Assembly: GCF_031456545.1 (NCBI RefSeq)
Contig: NZ_JAVDUV010000001.1
Location: forward strand, 620,001-684,000
DNA from: Agromyces sp. 3263
GTDB taxonomy: Bacteria; Actinomycetota; Actinomycetes; Actinomycetales; Microbacteriaceae
Length of the DNA: 64,000 nucleotides
Direction of reading: 5' to 3'
Position numbers and translations under genes: made by a program. Of this stretch, positions 56,501 to 63,566 are shown one piece after another (position 1 is the first letter of the stretch; each line of letters starts with the position of its first letter). Below the pieces are notes generated by a model. That model saw nothing but the letters and a program-made list of their open reading frames with translations. It was not told where the DNA came from and searched no databases.

Positions 56501-56862
56501 AACTGGCGCTCGGCAACGTCGATGCGGCGGAGGCGGCCTGGCGTCGGGCCCGCGACGTCGACGGACCCCTCGCCGCGACCGGGCACGTCGTCGACGCGCG
56601 CGACGGGTGGGTCGGCCTCGCGCACCTGCGCCTGGGCGAGCACGCCGAGGCGCAACGCGTGTGGGCGAGCCTCGAAGCCAGGGCGGCCTCCCTCGAGGCG
56701 TCCGCGGACCGCGTGGACTACTTCGCCACGTCGCTGCCCGAACTGCTGCTGTTCCCGGTCGACACCGCCGAACGCCGCGCATCCGAGGCGGCGGCGCTCC
56801 GCGAACTGGCGGCGCAGGGCCGACACGAGGCGGACGCCCGGGCACAGGAGGCACTGGCATGA
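53581..56862 (+). CDS. DUF5107-like domain protein with C-terminal TPR repeats
   Basis: 1093 residues from GTG. Residues about 40-350 look like a DUF5107-type beta-sandwich, reminiscent of galactose-mutarotase-like domains: WRAIHLENRWVRLVLLPELG, YDKTRDYDFFYRNNVIKPAL, WVSGGVEFNWPQHHRPATF and WTWGDGEVGRAWDRHLTDGD. A connecting beta domain follows to about 500. The remainder is tetratricopeptide-like: AEAVRRDPGDSRARLALARL, LEEALDHLDLAVARL and many Ala/Leu/Gly helices to the end. No signal peptide or membrane segment. The fold suggests carbohydrate binding or processing, but no function is known to me. It overlaps the following hydrolase (ATGA) and appears leaderless and AraC-controlled. Confidence 0.8.
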   Translation: MTDENPRIVLPEAPDEQREAIAAGGVACWESPLTIDTYEPAAPDRYPLFLDRRVYQGSSGAVYPIPFTDRILPGRAPRTWRAIHLENRWVRLVLLPELGGRIHIGYDKTRDYDFFYRNNVIKPALVGLAGPWVSGGVEFNWPQHHRPATFLPVETRLERHDDGSVTVWHSDLDQLQRMRGSHGIRLRGDSSLIELEARLVNRTDAPQSFLWWANVAARSHEHYQSFFPTDVRYVADHARRAITAFPRADRPYYGVDYPALAAERPGADRLDVYANIPVPTSYMVTDTADDFFGGYDHDAGAGFVHWADRAIAPGKKQWTWGDGEVGRAWDRHLTDGDGPYVELMAGIFTDNQPDFSWLQPGETRRFHQYWYPIQDIGPAVQATLDAAIGLEVDGCRVRLGVATTGVRASTRVELRRAEAVIAEWTLPIEPGHPFVTELELGASATRDDLVVVVTDGGRELVRWRRHAVPAGEPWVATEPPAPAEIASADELVLTGVHLVQYRHPTRPAEPYFAEAVRRDPGDSRARLALARLAHDRGDLEEALDHLDLAVARLSRRNLNPERGDAHLLRGLVLERLGRSDEAADAFGKASWDGAVALPASLGRARLAQRSGDAERALGFADAAVRADPGSGQAVAARVVALRSLGDGATARASLASARAEDPLDPLLAALDDALDPVDPRTLLTIAHELHRLGDADRAIPLARRAATMGPGPFGNPAPLAAYALAVFLDTAGDAAGARTARAAARRASPLLAFPAGLDDLAVLLAAVDADATDARAHGYLGCWLLAVGRVEDALVHLETATLGGADDPVVWRNAAIAMVKSGGDLARADRRYARALELSAGDARLAYERDQLAAVRGVDAASRLAAIEGAGAQVLVRDDLAIEYAGLLVEVGRAGDALAFLDGREFQPFEGGEGRVIAVFDRASAAVARELLPSDPESARALLRSGIRVPEHLGEGRHPADVVAERFVLLGDAELALGNVDAAEAAWRRARDVDGPLAATGHVVDARDGWVGLAHLRLGEHAEAQRVWASLEARAASLEASADRVDYFATSLPELLLFPVDTAERRASEAAALRELAAQGRHEADARAQEALA

Positions 56863-58166
56863 CCGATCGCTACCTCGGCACGCCGGTGCTGCCCCCGACA
56901 CCGGATCCCTCGCGCACGGGCCCGGTGCCCGACCACCTGCCGCGCCGCCTCGCGATCTGCCTCTGGGACTTCTCCTGGTACACGCGTGCCGGCGAGGGCG
57001 AACCCTTCGACGACGTCGACCGCGCGATGGCCGAGACCGCCGACCGCGGTTACAACGCCGTGCGCATCTGCGCCGCTCCGCTCCTCGTGGCCGGCGACCT
57101 CGGGCTCGAGGGGCTCGCGACCGACCTTCCCGTCGAGGGACTCGGGCCTGCGCCGACCGGCGGGTTCTTCGGGCAGCGCACCCGCTGGTACGACACCCCC
57201 GGCGGCTACCGGCTCGACGTCAGGGCTCGCCTGTTCGAGCTCCTCGAGGCGGCACGACGACACGGCATGGTGGTGATCCTCGCGAGCTGGGAGTACCAGC
57301 AGTCGCCGTCGTTCGCGGGCGACCCGCGCTGGTTCGACGCCATCGACGCCGTGCCGCTCGGACGCCGCTACGACGTGCTCGCCGACGCCTTCGCACGACT
57401 GCTCGACGACGTGCGTGCCGCGGGGCTCATCGACGTCGTCGCGTTCACCGAGCTGCACAACGAGGTCGACTTCTCGATCCTGCCGCCGGTGGAGCAGGGA
57501 GGCGAGGCCGCCATCGAGCGGCTGCGCACCCGGCATCCCGACCAGCTCGTCACGGTGAGCTACGGCAAGCCGCCGCACCTCGCCATGCACCGGCTCTCCC
57601 CCGCCCTGGCCGTCGCGCAGTTCCACGTCTACAGTTACGGCGTGCTCGACGCGCTGCAGCGTCGCATCGACATCCGCTCCGAGGGCAGCGAGGGCTTCCC
57701 GAACACGGAGCTCCGCGCGCTCCTCCGCACCGATGCGCCCACGGTCGCCGGCTACGGCCGGCCCGCCGAGTGGAAGCTGCGGGCCACGGTGATCACCGAC
57801 CAGATGGTCTACGGCTACGACTGGATCGACGCCGACGCCTGGGACGTCTGGCTCCTCGACCACTACGGCGAGCACCGCGAGGTCATGCTGCGCGAGATCG
57901 AGTCGCGCGTCGTCGCGATCGCGGAGTGGGCGCGGTGGCGAGGCGTGCCCGCGGTGATCGGCGAAGGCTGGGTCGGCTACACGCCGCGCGACGGTTGGTT
58001 CGAGGAGAGCCCCGTCGGGCGGTCGCTCGCCGAGCACGGCATCCGCACCGCACTCGCGCACGGCGTCTGGGGCGTCGTCGCGTGCTCCAACGCGGCGCCC
58101 CACCACCCCATGTGGGCGGATGCCGCGTGGCAGCGCCGCGTGAACCTGCTCGTCACCGCCGGCTGA
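56859..58166 (+). CDS. Cellulase-like (GH-A clan) hydrolase of unknown specificity
   Basis: 435 residues, no signal peptide. A TIM-barrel hydrolase: LAICLWDFSWYTRAGEGEPF at strand 1, the candidate acid/base Glu202 in FTELHNEVDF at the end of strand 4, and the candidate nucleophile Glu369 in VIGEGWVGYTP at strand 7. It matches the 'cellulase-like' family pattern rather than a characterised GH family. Translationally coupled to the DUF5107-like gene. Expected to cleave the sugar imported by the 47418-50704 system; the linkage is unknown. Confidence 0.75.
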   Translation: MTDRYLGTPVLPPTPDPSRTGPVPDHLPRRLAICLWDFSWYTRAGEGEPFDDVDRAMAETADRGYNAVRICAAPLLVAGDLGLEGLATDLPVEGLGPAPTGGFFGQRTRWYDTPGGYRLDVRARLFELLEAARRHGMVVILASWEYQQSPSFAGDPRWFDAIDAVPLGRRYDVLADAFARLLDDVRAAGLIDVVAFTELHNEVDFSILPPVEQGGEAAIERLRTRHPDQLVTVSYGKPPHLAMHRLSPALAVAQFHVYSYGVLDALQRRIDIRSEGSEGFPNTELRALLRTDAPTVAGYGRPAEWKLRATVITDQMVYGYDWIDADAWDVWLLDHYGEHREVMLREIESRVVAIAEWARWRGVPAVIGEGWVGYTPRDGWFEESPVGRSLAEHGIRTALAHGVWGVVACSNAAPHHPMWADAAWQRRVNLLVTAG

Positions 58167-58191
58167 CCGGCGCCCTTGCGGCCGGCGCCCG

Positions 58192-59397
58192 TCAGGCGAG
58201 GAGCGCGATCGTGATGACGGGGCGGCCGTCACGGGCGCGCACGGATGCCCCAGGGCGGTCCGTGATCGCCACGACACCGTCGGGCGTGGCCCAGGCGCGC
58301 CACCACGCGGCATCCGTCACCTCGAGCTCGCCGCGGTCGAGCACCCGTCGCCCGATCGTGTGCGGCTTGATCGCGGTCATCCACGACGCCACGCCCTCGA
58401 GCGTGCGACGCTGCACCGGCGGGATCTCGCCCGCCGCGGTCGGGCCGACGTTGAGCAGGAGACGTCCGCCCCGCGACACGACGTCGGCGTAGAGGCGGGC
58501 GAGCTCGCGCGGCGAGAGGGTGAGCGACTCGTCCTCCACCCGGTTGTAGCCGAACGAGAAGCCGAGGCCGCGGCAGTGCTCCCAGCCGGCGTCGGCCTCG
58601 TTCGACGTGCCGTGGTCGTACTCGCTCGTGCGGTAGTCCCAGACGTCGGCGCCCCAGCGGTCGTTCACGATGCCCTCGGGCACGACCGCCCGGTAGTGCG
58701 CGAGCAGCGACGCGATCGAGCGCGGGCCGGGCACCTTGCCCGCGTCGGGCCAGTCGATGTCGTTCCAGATGAGGTCGGGCCGGTAGCGGTCGACGAGGTC
58801 GGCGACGTGGCCGAACGCGTAGGCGTGGTACGCGGCATCCGTCGGCCGCAGCGCCTCGACGTCGGCGCTCGACCGGTGCGGCGGGAAGTCGGTGACCGCC
58901 CAGTCGAGGCCGCCCGAGTAGTAGACGCCGAACCGCAGGCCCTCGGCGCGCACGGCGTCGGCGAGCGGGGCGATCAGGTCGCGTCGCGGTCCGCGGGCGA
59001 CGGTCGTGAGGTCACCGGAGCCCGGGGCGTCCCACAGGGCGATACCGTCGTGATGCTTCGTGGTGGGCACCACGTAGTCGGCCCCCACCGCGCGGAACAG
59101 CCGCGCCCAGTCGGCGGGGTCGTACGCCTCGGCGCGCCAGTCGTCGAGGAATCGCTCGTAGGGCGCACCGCCGTACTCGCGGGCGTGGTGCTCGGCCGCA
59201 GGCGACCCCTCGATGCGGATCGTGTTGGCGTACCACTCGGCGTAGGCGTTGTGCGCGAACCACTCGTCGTCGGGCACCGCGCCGAGCGCGCCCGTCGGCT
59301 CGGCCCAGGCCGGCACCGAGTAGGCGCCCCAGTGCACGAAGATGCCGAGGCTCGCGTCGCGCGCCCAGCGCGGGAGCGGCCGGCGGGAAGCGGTCAT
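58192..59397 (-). CDS. GH29 alpha-L-fucosidase
   Basis: 401 residues, no signal peptide. N-terminal LGIFVHWGAYSVPAWAEP and TTKHHDGIALWD are strongly characteristic; DLIWNDIDWP carries the probable nucleophile Asp213. SRGGRLLLNVGPTAAGEIPP is the conserved late segment. Slightly shorter than many GH29 enzymes, lacking an extra C-terminal sandwich. The start overlaps the DUF624 gene stop (ATGA). Releases L-fucose from imported fucosylated oligosaccharides, for instance xyloglucan side chains. Confidence 0.93.
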   Translation of the reverse strand: MTASRRPLPRWARDASLGIFVHWGAYSVPAWAEPTGALGAVPDDEWFAHNAYAEWYANTIRIEGSPAAEHHAREYGGAPYERFLDDWRAEAYDPADWARLFRAVGADYVVPTTKHHDGIALWDAPGSGDLTTVARGPRRDLIAPLADAVRAEGLRFGVYYSGGLDWAVTDFPPHRSSADVEALRPTDAAYHAYAFGHVADLVDRYRPDLIWNDIDWPDAGKVPGPRSIASLLAHYRAVVPEGIVNDRWGADVWDYRTSEYDHGTSNEADAGWEHCRGLGFSFGYNRVEDESLTLSPRELARLYADVVSRGGRLLLNVGPTAAGEIPPVQRRTLEGVASWMTAIKPHTIGRRVLDRGELEVTDAAWWRAWATPDGVVAITDRPGASVRARDGRPVITIALLA

Positions 59398-60089
59398 GCG
59401 TCGAGGCGGGTGCCGGTGCCGGCGCCGGTGCCATCCGTCTCCACGCCGCGGCGCGGGCGCTCGGGCACCGCCACGATCGCGAGCGCGATGCAGCCGAGCG
59501 CGGGGATCACGAGCGGCACGAGCTGCCAGGTGACGACGCCCGCGAACACCGCGGTGGCGACGAGGTAGGCGGCGCCCGCCGGGTCCTGCCGCACGGCGGC
59601 GGGCACGCCCTTGAGCGCGCCGAGCCAGCCGAGCTCGGGCGTCCATCGGCCGGCCGCGACGAAGAGCGCGAGCGCCAGGGCGGCGAGGCCGAGCCAGCCG
59701 ACGATCCCGACGACGGGGCCACCGGGCAGCACGCCGGATGCGGCGAGGTCGACGTCGAGCGCCAGCACGGCGGCGGCGACGACGGATGCCACGCCCACGC
59801 CGATCCCGCCGACGAAGGAGGCCCGCACGTCGCGCCAGAACCAGGTGAGCGCGTCGTCGTCGGCCGTGAGGTACCGCCGGAGGTGCCGCACCCCGGCCGC
59901 GAGGGCGGCCGGGAGGGTGATGATCGGCAGCGAGACGACCGCGACGAGCACGCCGATGAGCAGCACCTCGCCGAGTAGCCCGAACGCGCTCTTGGCGCCC
60001 GGGAACCTCGCCGTGGCCGCGCCGTCGTGCGTCGGCCCGCTGCCCGAGAGGGCGGCGCGGCGTGCGGCGCGATCGGTGGCTCGCGACAT
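59394..60089 (-). CDS. DUF624 (YesL-like) membrane protein
   Basis: 231 residues with four or five predicted helices (LLGEVLLIGVLVAVVSLPII first). LTWFWRDVRASFVGGIGVGV is the DUF624 hallmark. Such proteins are common in oligosaccharide-transport operons of Gram-positive bacteria but have no established function. The start at 60089 lies eight bases after the permease stop. Ends in a short Gly/Thr tail. Confidence 0.8.
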   Translation of the reverse strand: MSRATDRAARRAALSGSGPTHDGAATARFPGAKSAFGLLGEVLLIGVLVAVVSLPIITLPAALAAGVRHLRRYLTADDDALTWFWRDVRASFVGGIGVGVASVVAAAVLALDVDLAASGVLPGGPVVGIVGWLGLAALALALFVAAGRWTPELGWLGALKGVPAAVRQDPAGAAYLVATAVFAGVVTWQLVPLVIPALGCIALAIVAVPERPRRGVETDGTGAGTGTRLDA

Positions 60090-60097
60090 CCGCCGAC

Positions 60098-61018
60098 CTA
60101 GCCCTTGAGTCCCTGGGTGGCGACACCCGCGACGAGGAAGCGCTGGAACACGATGAAGAAGATCAGGATCGGCACCAGGGCGAGGAACGACACCGCGGCG
60201 GTCGCCCCGTAGTCGGACGTCGACGTCGCGTCGTTGTAGAGCCGCAGCGCGATCGGGAGCGGGTACTTCTCGGGCGAGTTGATGTAGAGCAGCGGGCCCA
60301 GGAAGTCGTTCCACGTCCAGATGAACGTGAAGATCGCGCTCGTGATGAGCGCCGGCTTGATGAGCGGGAGGATGATCGAGAAGAAGATCCGGATGTGGCC
60401 GGCGCCGTCGATGCGAGCCGCCTCGTCCATGTCGCGTGGGATGTTGCGGATGAACTGCACGATCAGGAAGACGAAGAACGCCTCGGTGGCGAGGAACTTC
60501 GGGAGGATCAACGGCCAGTAGGTGTCGACCAGCTCGAGCTTATTGAAGAGCACGTACTGGGGGATGATGATCACGTGGAACGGCAGCAGCAGCGTGCCGA
60601 TCATCGCCGCGAACAGCACGCCCACGCCGCGGAACTTGATGCGGGCGAACGCGTAGGCGGCGAGCGCCGACGAGAGCACCGTGCCGATCACGGCCATGAT
60701 CGCGATGAAGAACGAGTTCGCGAAGAACCGCCACAGCGGAGTGCCGGCGATGCCCTCGACGACCTTCGTGTAGTTGTCGAACGTCGGGTTCTCGGGGATC
60801 AGTCCCGGGTTCTGGGCGAACTCGCTCGACGGCTTGAACGTCGACAGGAACAGCCAGAGCAGCGGGTAGAGCACGATCGCCGTGAACGCGAGGAGCACCA
60901 CGAACCAGATGACCGTGTTGATCGTGCGGCGCTTGACGCGACGGCGAGGCTGGGTGGAGGTGCCGGGCTCGAGGGCGTTCTCGACGACCTCGACGCGGGG
61001 GGCTTCGAACGTGGTCAT
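60098..61018 (-). CDS. Sugar ABC permease (MalG-type), fucosidase operon
   Basis: 306 residues, six helices starting TVIWFVVLLAFTAIVLYPLL; EAA loop EAARIDGAGHIRIFFSIILP; C-terminus FLVAGVATQGLKG. Start overlaps the preceding permease (ATGA). Confidence 0.9.
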   Translation of the reverse strand: MTTFEAPRVEVVENALEPGTSTQPRRRVKRRTINTVIWFVVLLAFTAIVLYPLLWLFLSTFKPSSEFAQNPGLIPENPTFDNYTKVVEGIAGTPLWRFFANSFFIAIMAVIGTVLSSALAAYAFARIKFRGVGVLFAAMIGTLLLPFHVIIIPQYVLFNKLELVDTYWPLILPKFLATEAFFVFLIVQFIRNIPRDMDEAARIDGAGHIRIFFSIILPLIKPALITSAIFTFIWTWNDFLGPLLYINSPEKYPLPIALRLYNDATSTSDYGATAAVSFLALVPILIFFIVFQRFLVAGVATQGLKG

Positions 61019-62025
61019 CGGTTCTCTCCGGCGTAGTGCACCCAGGACTTCTGGGTCTTGAACAGGATGAAGGCGATGATCGCGACCGCGATCACCAGCA
61101 CCCACGCCATCGCCGAGGCGTAGCCCATCTGCAGGTCGGCGAAGCCGCGCTTGTAGAGGTAGAGGGTGTAGAAGTTCGTCATGCCGGCCGGGCCGCCCGA
61201 GCCGTTCGAGATGATGTATGCCGACGCGAAGACCTGGAAGGCGTTGATGAGCTCGAGCAGCAGGTTGAAGAAGATCACGCTCGAGAGCATCGGGATGGTG
61301 ACGTTGCGGAACTTGTGCCAGGGGCCGGCTCCGTCGACCTCGGCGGCCTCGTAGAGCTCCTGGGGGATCTGCTTGAGGCCCGCGAGGAAGATGACCATCG
61401 GGGCGCCGAACTGCCAGACCGCGAGCAGGATCATCATCGGGATGACGAGCTGCACGTTGCCGACCCAGCCGCCCAGGTCGATGCCGAAGAAGCTCAGGCT
61501 GTTGTCGACCGGGCCGTCGTTGGAGAACATCGCGCGCCACACGATCGCGACCGACACCGACGCGCCGATGAGCGATGGGGCGTAGAACGAGGAGCGGAAG
61601 AAGCCGCTGCCGCGGTCGCGGTAGTTCAGGAGCATCGCGATGCCCAGTGCGGCCGCGAGCTTGATCGGGGTGCCGACCAGCACGTAGACGAGCGTGATCT
61701 GCACCGACTGGATGTAGTTCGGGTCCTCCGTGAACATGCGCACGAAGTTGTCGAAGCCGATCCACTCGGGTTCGGTGAAGAGGTTGTACTTGGTGAAGGC
61801 CAGGTAGAGCGAGAAGACCATCGGCCCGACCGTGAGGCCGAGGAATCCGATCAGCCACGGCACGAGGAATCCGTACCCGGCCGCGGTCTCGCGACGGACC
61901 GCTGCTCGCCTGCCGGCGGTGGAGGGGATCTTGCCGCCCTCTGCTCGGCGGACCTGCCGCAGCTCCCGCCGGACGCTTCTCGACCCGGCGGATGCCGTGA
62001 CGATCGATTCGGTTTCCGTGCTCAC
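61015..62025 (-). CDS. Sugar ABC permease (MalF-type), fucosidase operon
   Basis: 336 residues from GTG with GGAG upstream. Basic N-terminal tail of about 48 residues, then six helices (FLVPWLIGFLGLTVGPMVFS first). EAA loop EAAEVDGAGPWHKFRNVTIP. Separated from the binding-protein gene by 84 bases containing a very strong hairpin. Confidence 0.9.
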   Translation of the reverse strand: MSTETESIVTASAGSRSVRRELRQVRRAEGGKIPSTAGRRAAVRRETAAGYGFLVPWLIGFLGLTVGPMVFSLYLAFTKYNLFTEPEWIGFDNFVRMFTEDPNYIQSVQITLVYVLVGTPIKLAAALGIAMLLNYRDRGSGFFRSSFYAPSLIGASVSVAIVWRAMFSNDGPVDNSLSFFGIDLGGWVGNVQLVIPMMILLAVWQFGAPMVIFLAGLKQIPQELYEAAEVDGAGPWHKFRNVTIPMLSSVIFFNLLLELINAFQVFASAYIISNGSGGPAGMTNFYTLYLYKRGFADLQMGYASAMAWVLVIAVAIIAFILFKTQKSWVHYAGENR

Positions 62026-62056
62026 GTGATTCTCCGGTTCCTCGAGAAACAGTACT

Positions 62057-62093
62057 CCGGGCCCGGCGGGGCGTGGCGCCCCACCGGGCCCGG
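62057..62093 (-). terminator. 17-bp hairpin between binding-protein and permease genes
   Basis: CCGGGCCCGGCGGGGCG (62057-62073) pairs with CGCCCCACCGGGCCCGG (62077-62093), one mismatch and a three-base loop. Among the strongest RNA stems seen in the window. Confidence 0.65.
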
Positions 62094-62109
62094 AACGACT
62101 GCTCAGGTG

Positions 62110-63414
62110 TTACTGGTTGAGGACGACGTCCATCTCGTTGAAGAACTGCTCGACGGCCTCGTCGACGGTCAGGGTGCCGAAGCCGAGCTCCTGGCCGAGC
62201 TGGCGGAACTTCTCCTCCAGGCTGCCGTAGCCGACGATCGGCACGGGCGGGGCGTCGCCGAGGCGGTCGGCGATGGAGTCCTCGTAGTCGCTGATCTGCT
62301 GGCCCAGCGGGTCGAGCTCAGCGCCCTCGAGCATGGTCTTCGACGCGGGCAGGCCGCGGTTGGTGCCGAAGATCGCGCCCGCCTCGGGGCTGTTCACCAG
62401 GAAGTTCACGAGCGTGGCCGCGGCCTCGGGGTGCTTGGTGGTGGAGGCGATCGAGTGCAGCATCGACGGCTTGAGGTAGAGGTCCTTCGCGCCCTCCTCG
62501 GTCACCGGCGGGGCGACGAGGCCCAGCTCGGTGTAGCCCTCGCCGAGATTGCCGAGGTAGCCGGCGCCGAAGTTGTCCCAGGTGAGCTCGCTCGTGGTGA
62601 GCGCGGCGTCGAAGCCGGAGACCGGGTAGATCTCCTCGAGTCGCTGCTGCGGGATGGTGTTGGCGCGCACGTCCTCGCCCTGCTCCCAGAACGCGGCGAG
62701 GTCCTTCTCGGTGAAGTTCGGCTCACCGTCTTCGGTGAAGAGGTCCTCGCCCTTGGCGCGCTGCTGGATCTCGAAGTTCTGGATGCGGCCGGTGTAGTCG
62801 GTGCCGCCCCAGAGGGCGCCGCCCCCGGCTTCGCTGACCTCGGCCATCCAGTCGGAGTAGTCCTCCCAGCTGCCGCCCTCGAACTCCTCGACGCCGACCT
62901 GCTCGAGCAGCTTCGGGTTCGTGAAGAGGCCCCACGCGTTGGTGGAGGTGGGGATGCCGGTGGTCTCGCCGTCGACGACGCCGATCTGCAGGATGTTGTC
63001 GGCGAGGGGCTCGGTGTCGATGATGTTGCCGAGGTACGGCTCGAGGTCGAGCAGGAGCCCGTTCTCGGAGTACTGGCGCAGGTACGAGTAGTCGAACTGC
63101 ATGACGTCGGGCAGGCCGCCACCGGCCGCCTCGGTCTGGCGCTTCTCCCAGAACTCGGGGAAGCCGAGGAACGAGGAGTTGACGGTGATGTTCGGGTACT
63201 CCTCGTTGAATGCGGCGATGGCCTCGTCGTAGAGCGCGGCACGAACGTCGTTGCCCCAGAAGGCGAGGTTCAGCGTGACCTTCTCGTCGGGGTCGTAGGT
63301 CGCGGCCGCCTCGCTGCCGCCGCTGCCGCCCGAGCAGCCCGTCAGCACGAGGGCCGCGCTCGCGGCGACCGCCGCTGCGGCGGCCGCCATGCGGCGCTTG
63401 CGAATGTTGAACAT
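62110..63414 (-). CDS. Solute-binding lipoprotein, fucosidase-linked importer
   Basis: 434 residues. Signal peptide with lipobox LTGC, lipidated Cys27. Close paralogue of the orphan protein at 45829-47127 (shared WEKRQTEAAGGGLPDV, PQQRLEEI, PPVPIVGYGSLE). GGAGG lies six bases before the ATG. First gene of an operon with two permeases, a DUF624 protein and GH29. Its promoter carries the TGGGAAAGCGCTTCCCCA operator. Confidence 0.92.
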   Translation of the reverse strand: MFNIRKRRMAAAAAAVAASAALVLTGCSGGSGGSEAAATYDPDEKVTLNLAFWGNDVRAALYDEAIAAFNEEYPNITVNSSFLGFPEFWEKRQTEAAGGGLPDVMQFDYSYLRQYSENGLLLDLEPYLGNIIDTEPLADNILQIGVVDGETTGIPTSTNAWGLFTNPKLLEQVGVEEFEGGSWEDYSDWMAEVSEAGGGALWGGTDYTGRIQNFEIQQRAKGEDLFTEDGEPNFTEKDLAAFWEQGEDVRANTIPQQRLEEIYPVSGFDAALTTSELTWDNFGAGYLGNLGEGYTELGLVAPPVTEEGAKDLYLKPSMLHSIASTTKHPEAAATLVNFLVNSPEAGAIFGTNRGLPASKTMLEGAELDPLGQQISDYEDSIADRLGDAPPVPIVGYGSLEEKFRQLGQELGFGTLTVDEAVEQFFNEMDVVLNQ

Positions 63415-63467
63415 CGTTGTCCTCCCGGGATGAAAACGTCTCTGTCTGCCTGGTGCATGTCACGCCA

Positions 63468-63514
63468 TGGGAAAGCGCTTCCCCAAAGATAGCCCAGGCA
63501 GGCAGGTGGGTCAA
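63468..63514 (-). promoter_or_regulatory. Promoter and LacI operator of the fucosidase-linked importer
   Basis: Leftward TTGACC (complement 63509-63514), 17-base spacer, TATCTT (63486-63491), immediately followed by the near-perfect palindrome TGGGAAAGCGCTTCCCCA (63468-63485), which would cover the start site. Confidence 0.8.
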
Positions 63515-63566
63515 CTGAATCCAGAAAATCGTTTCAATTCGTTATCGGATGCCGCAGCGGCGCCGG

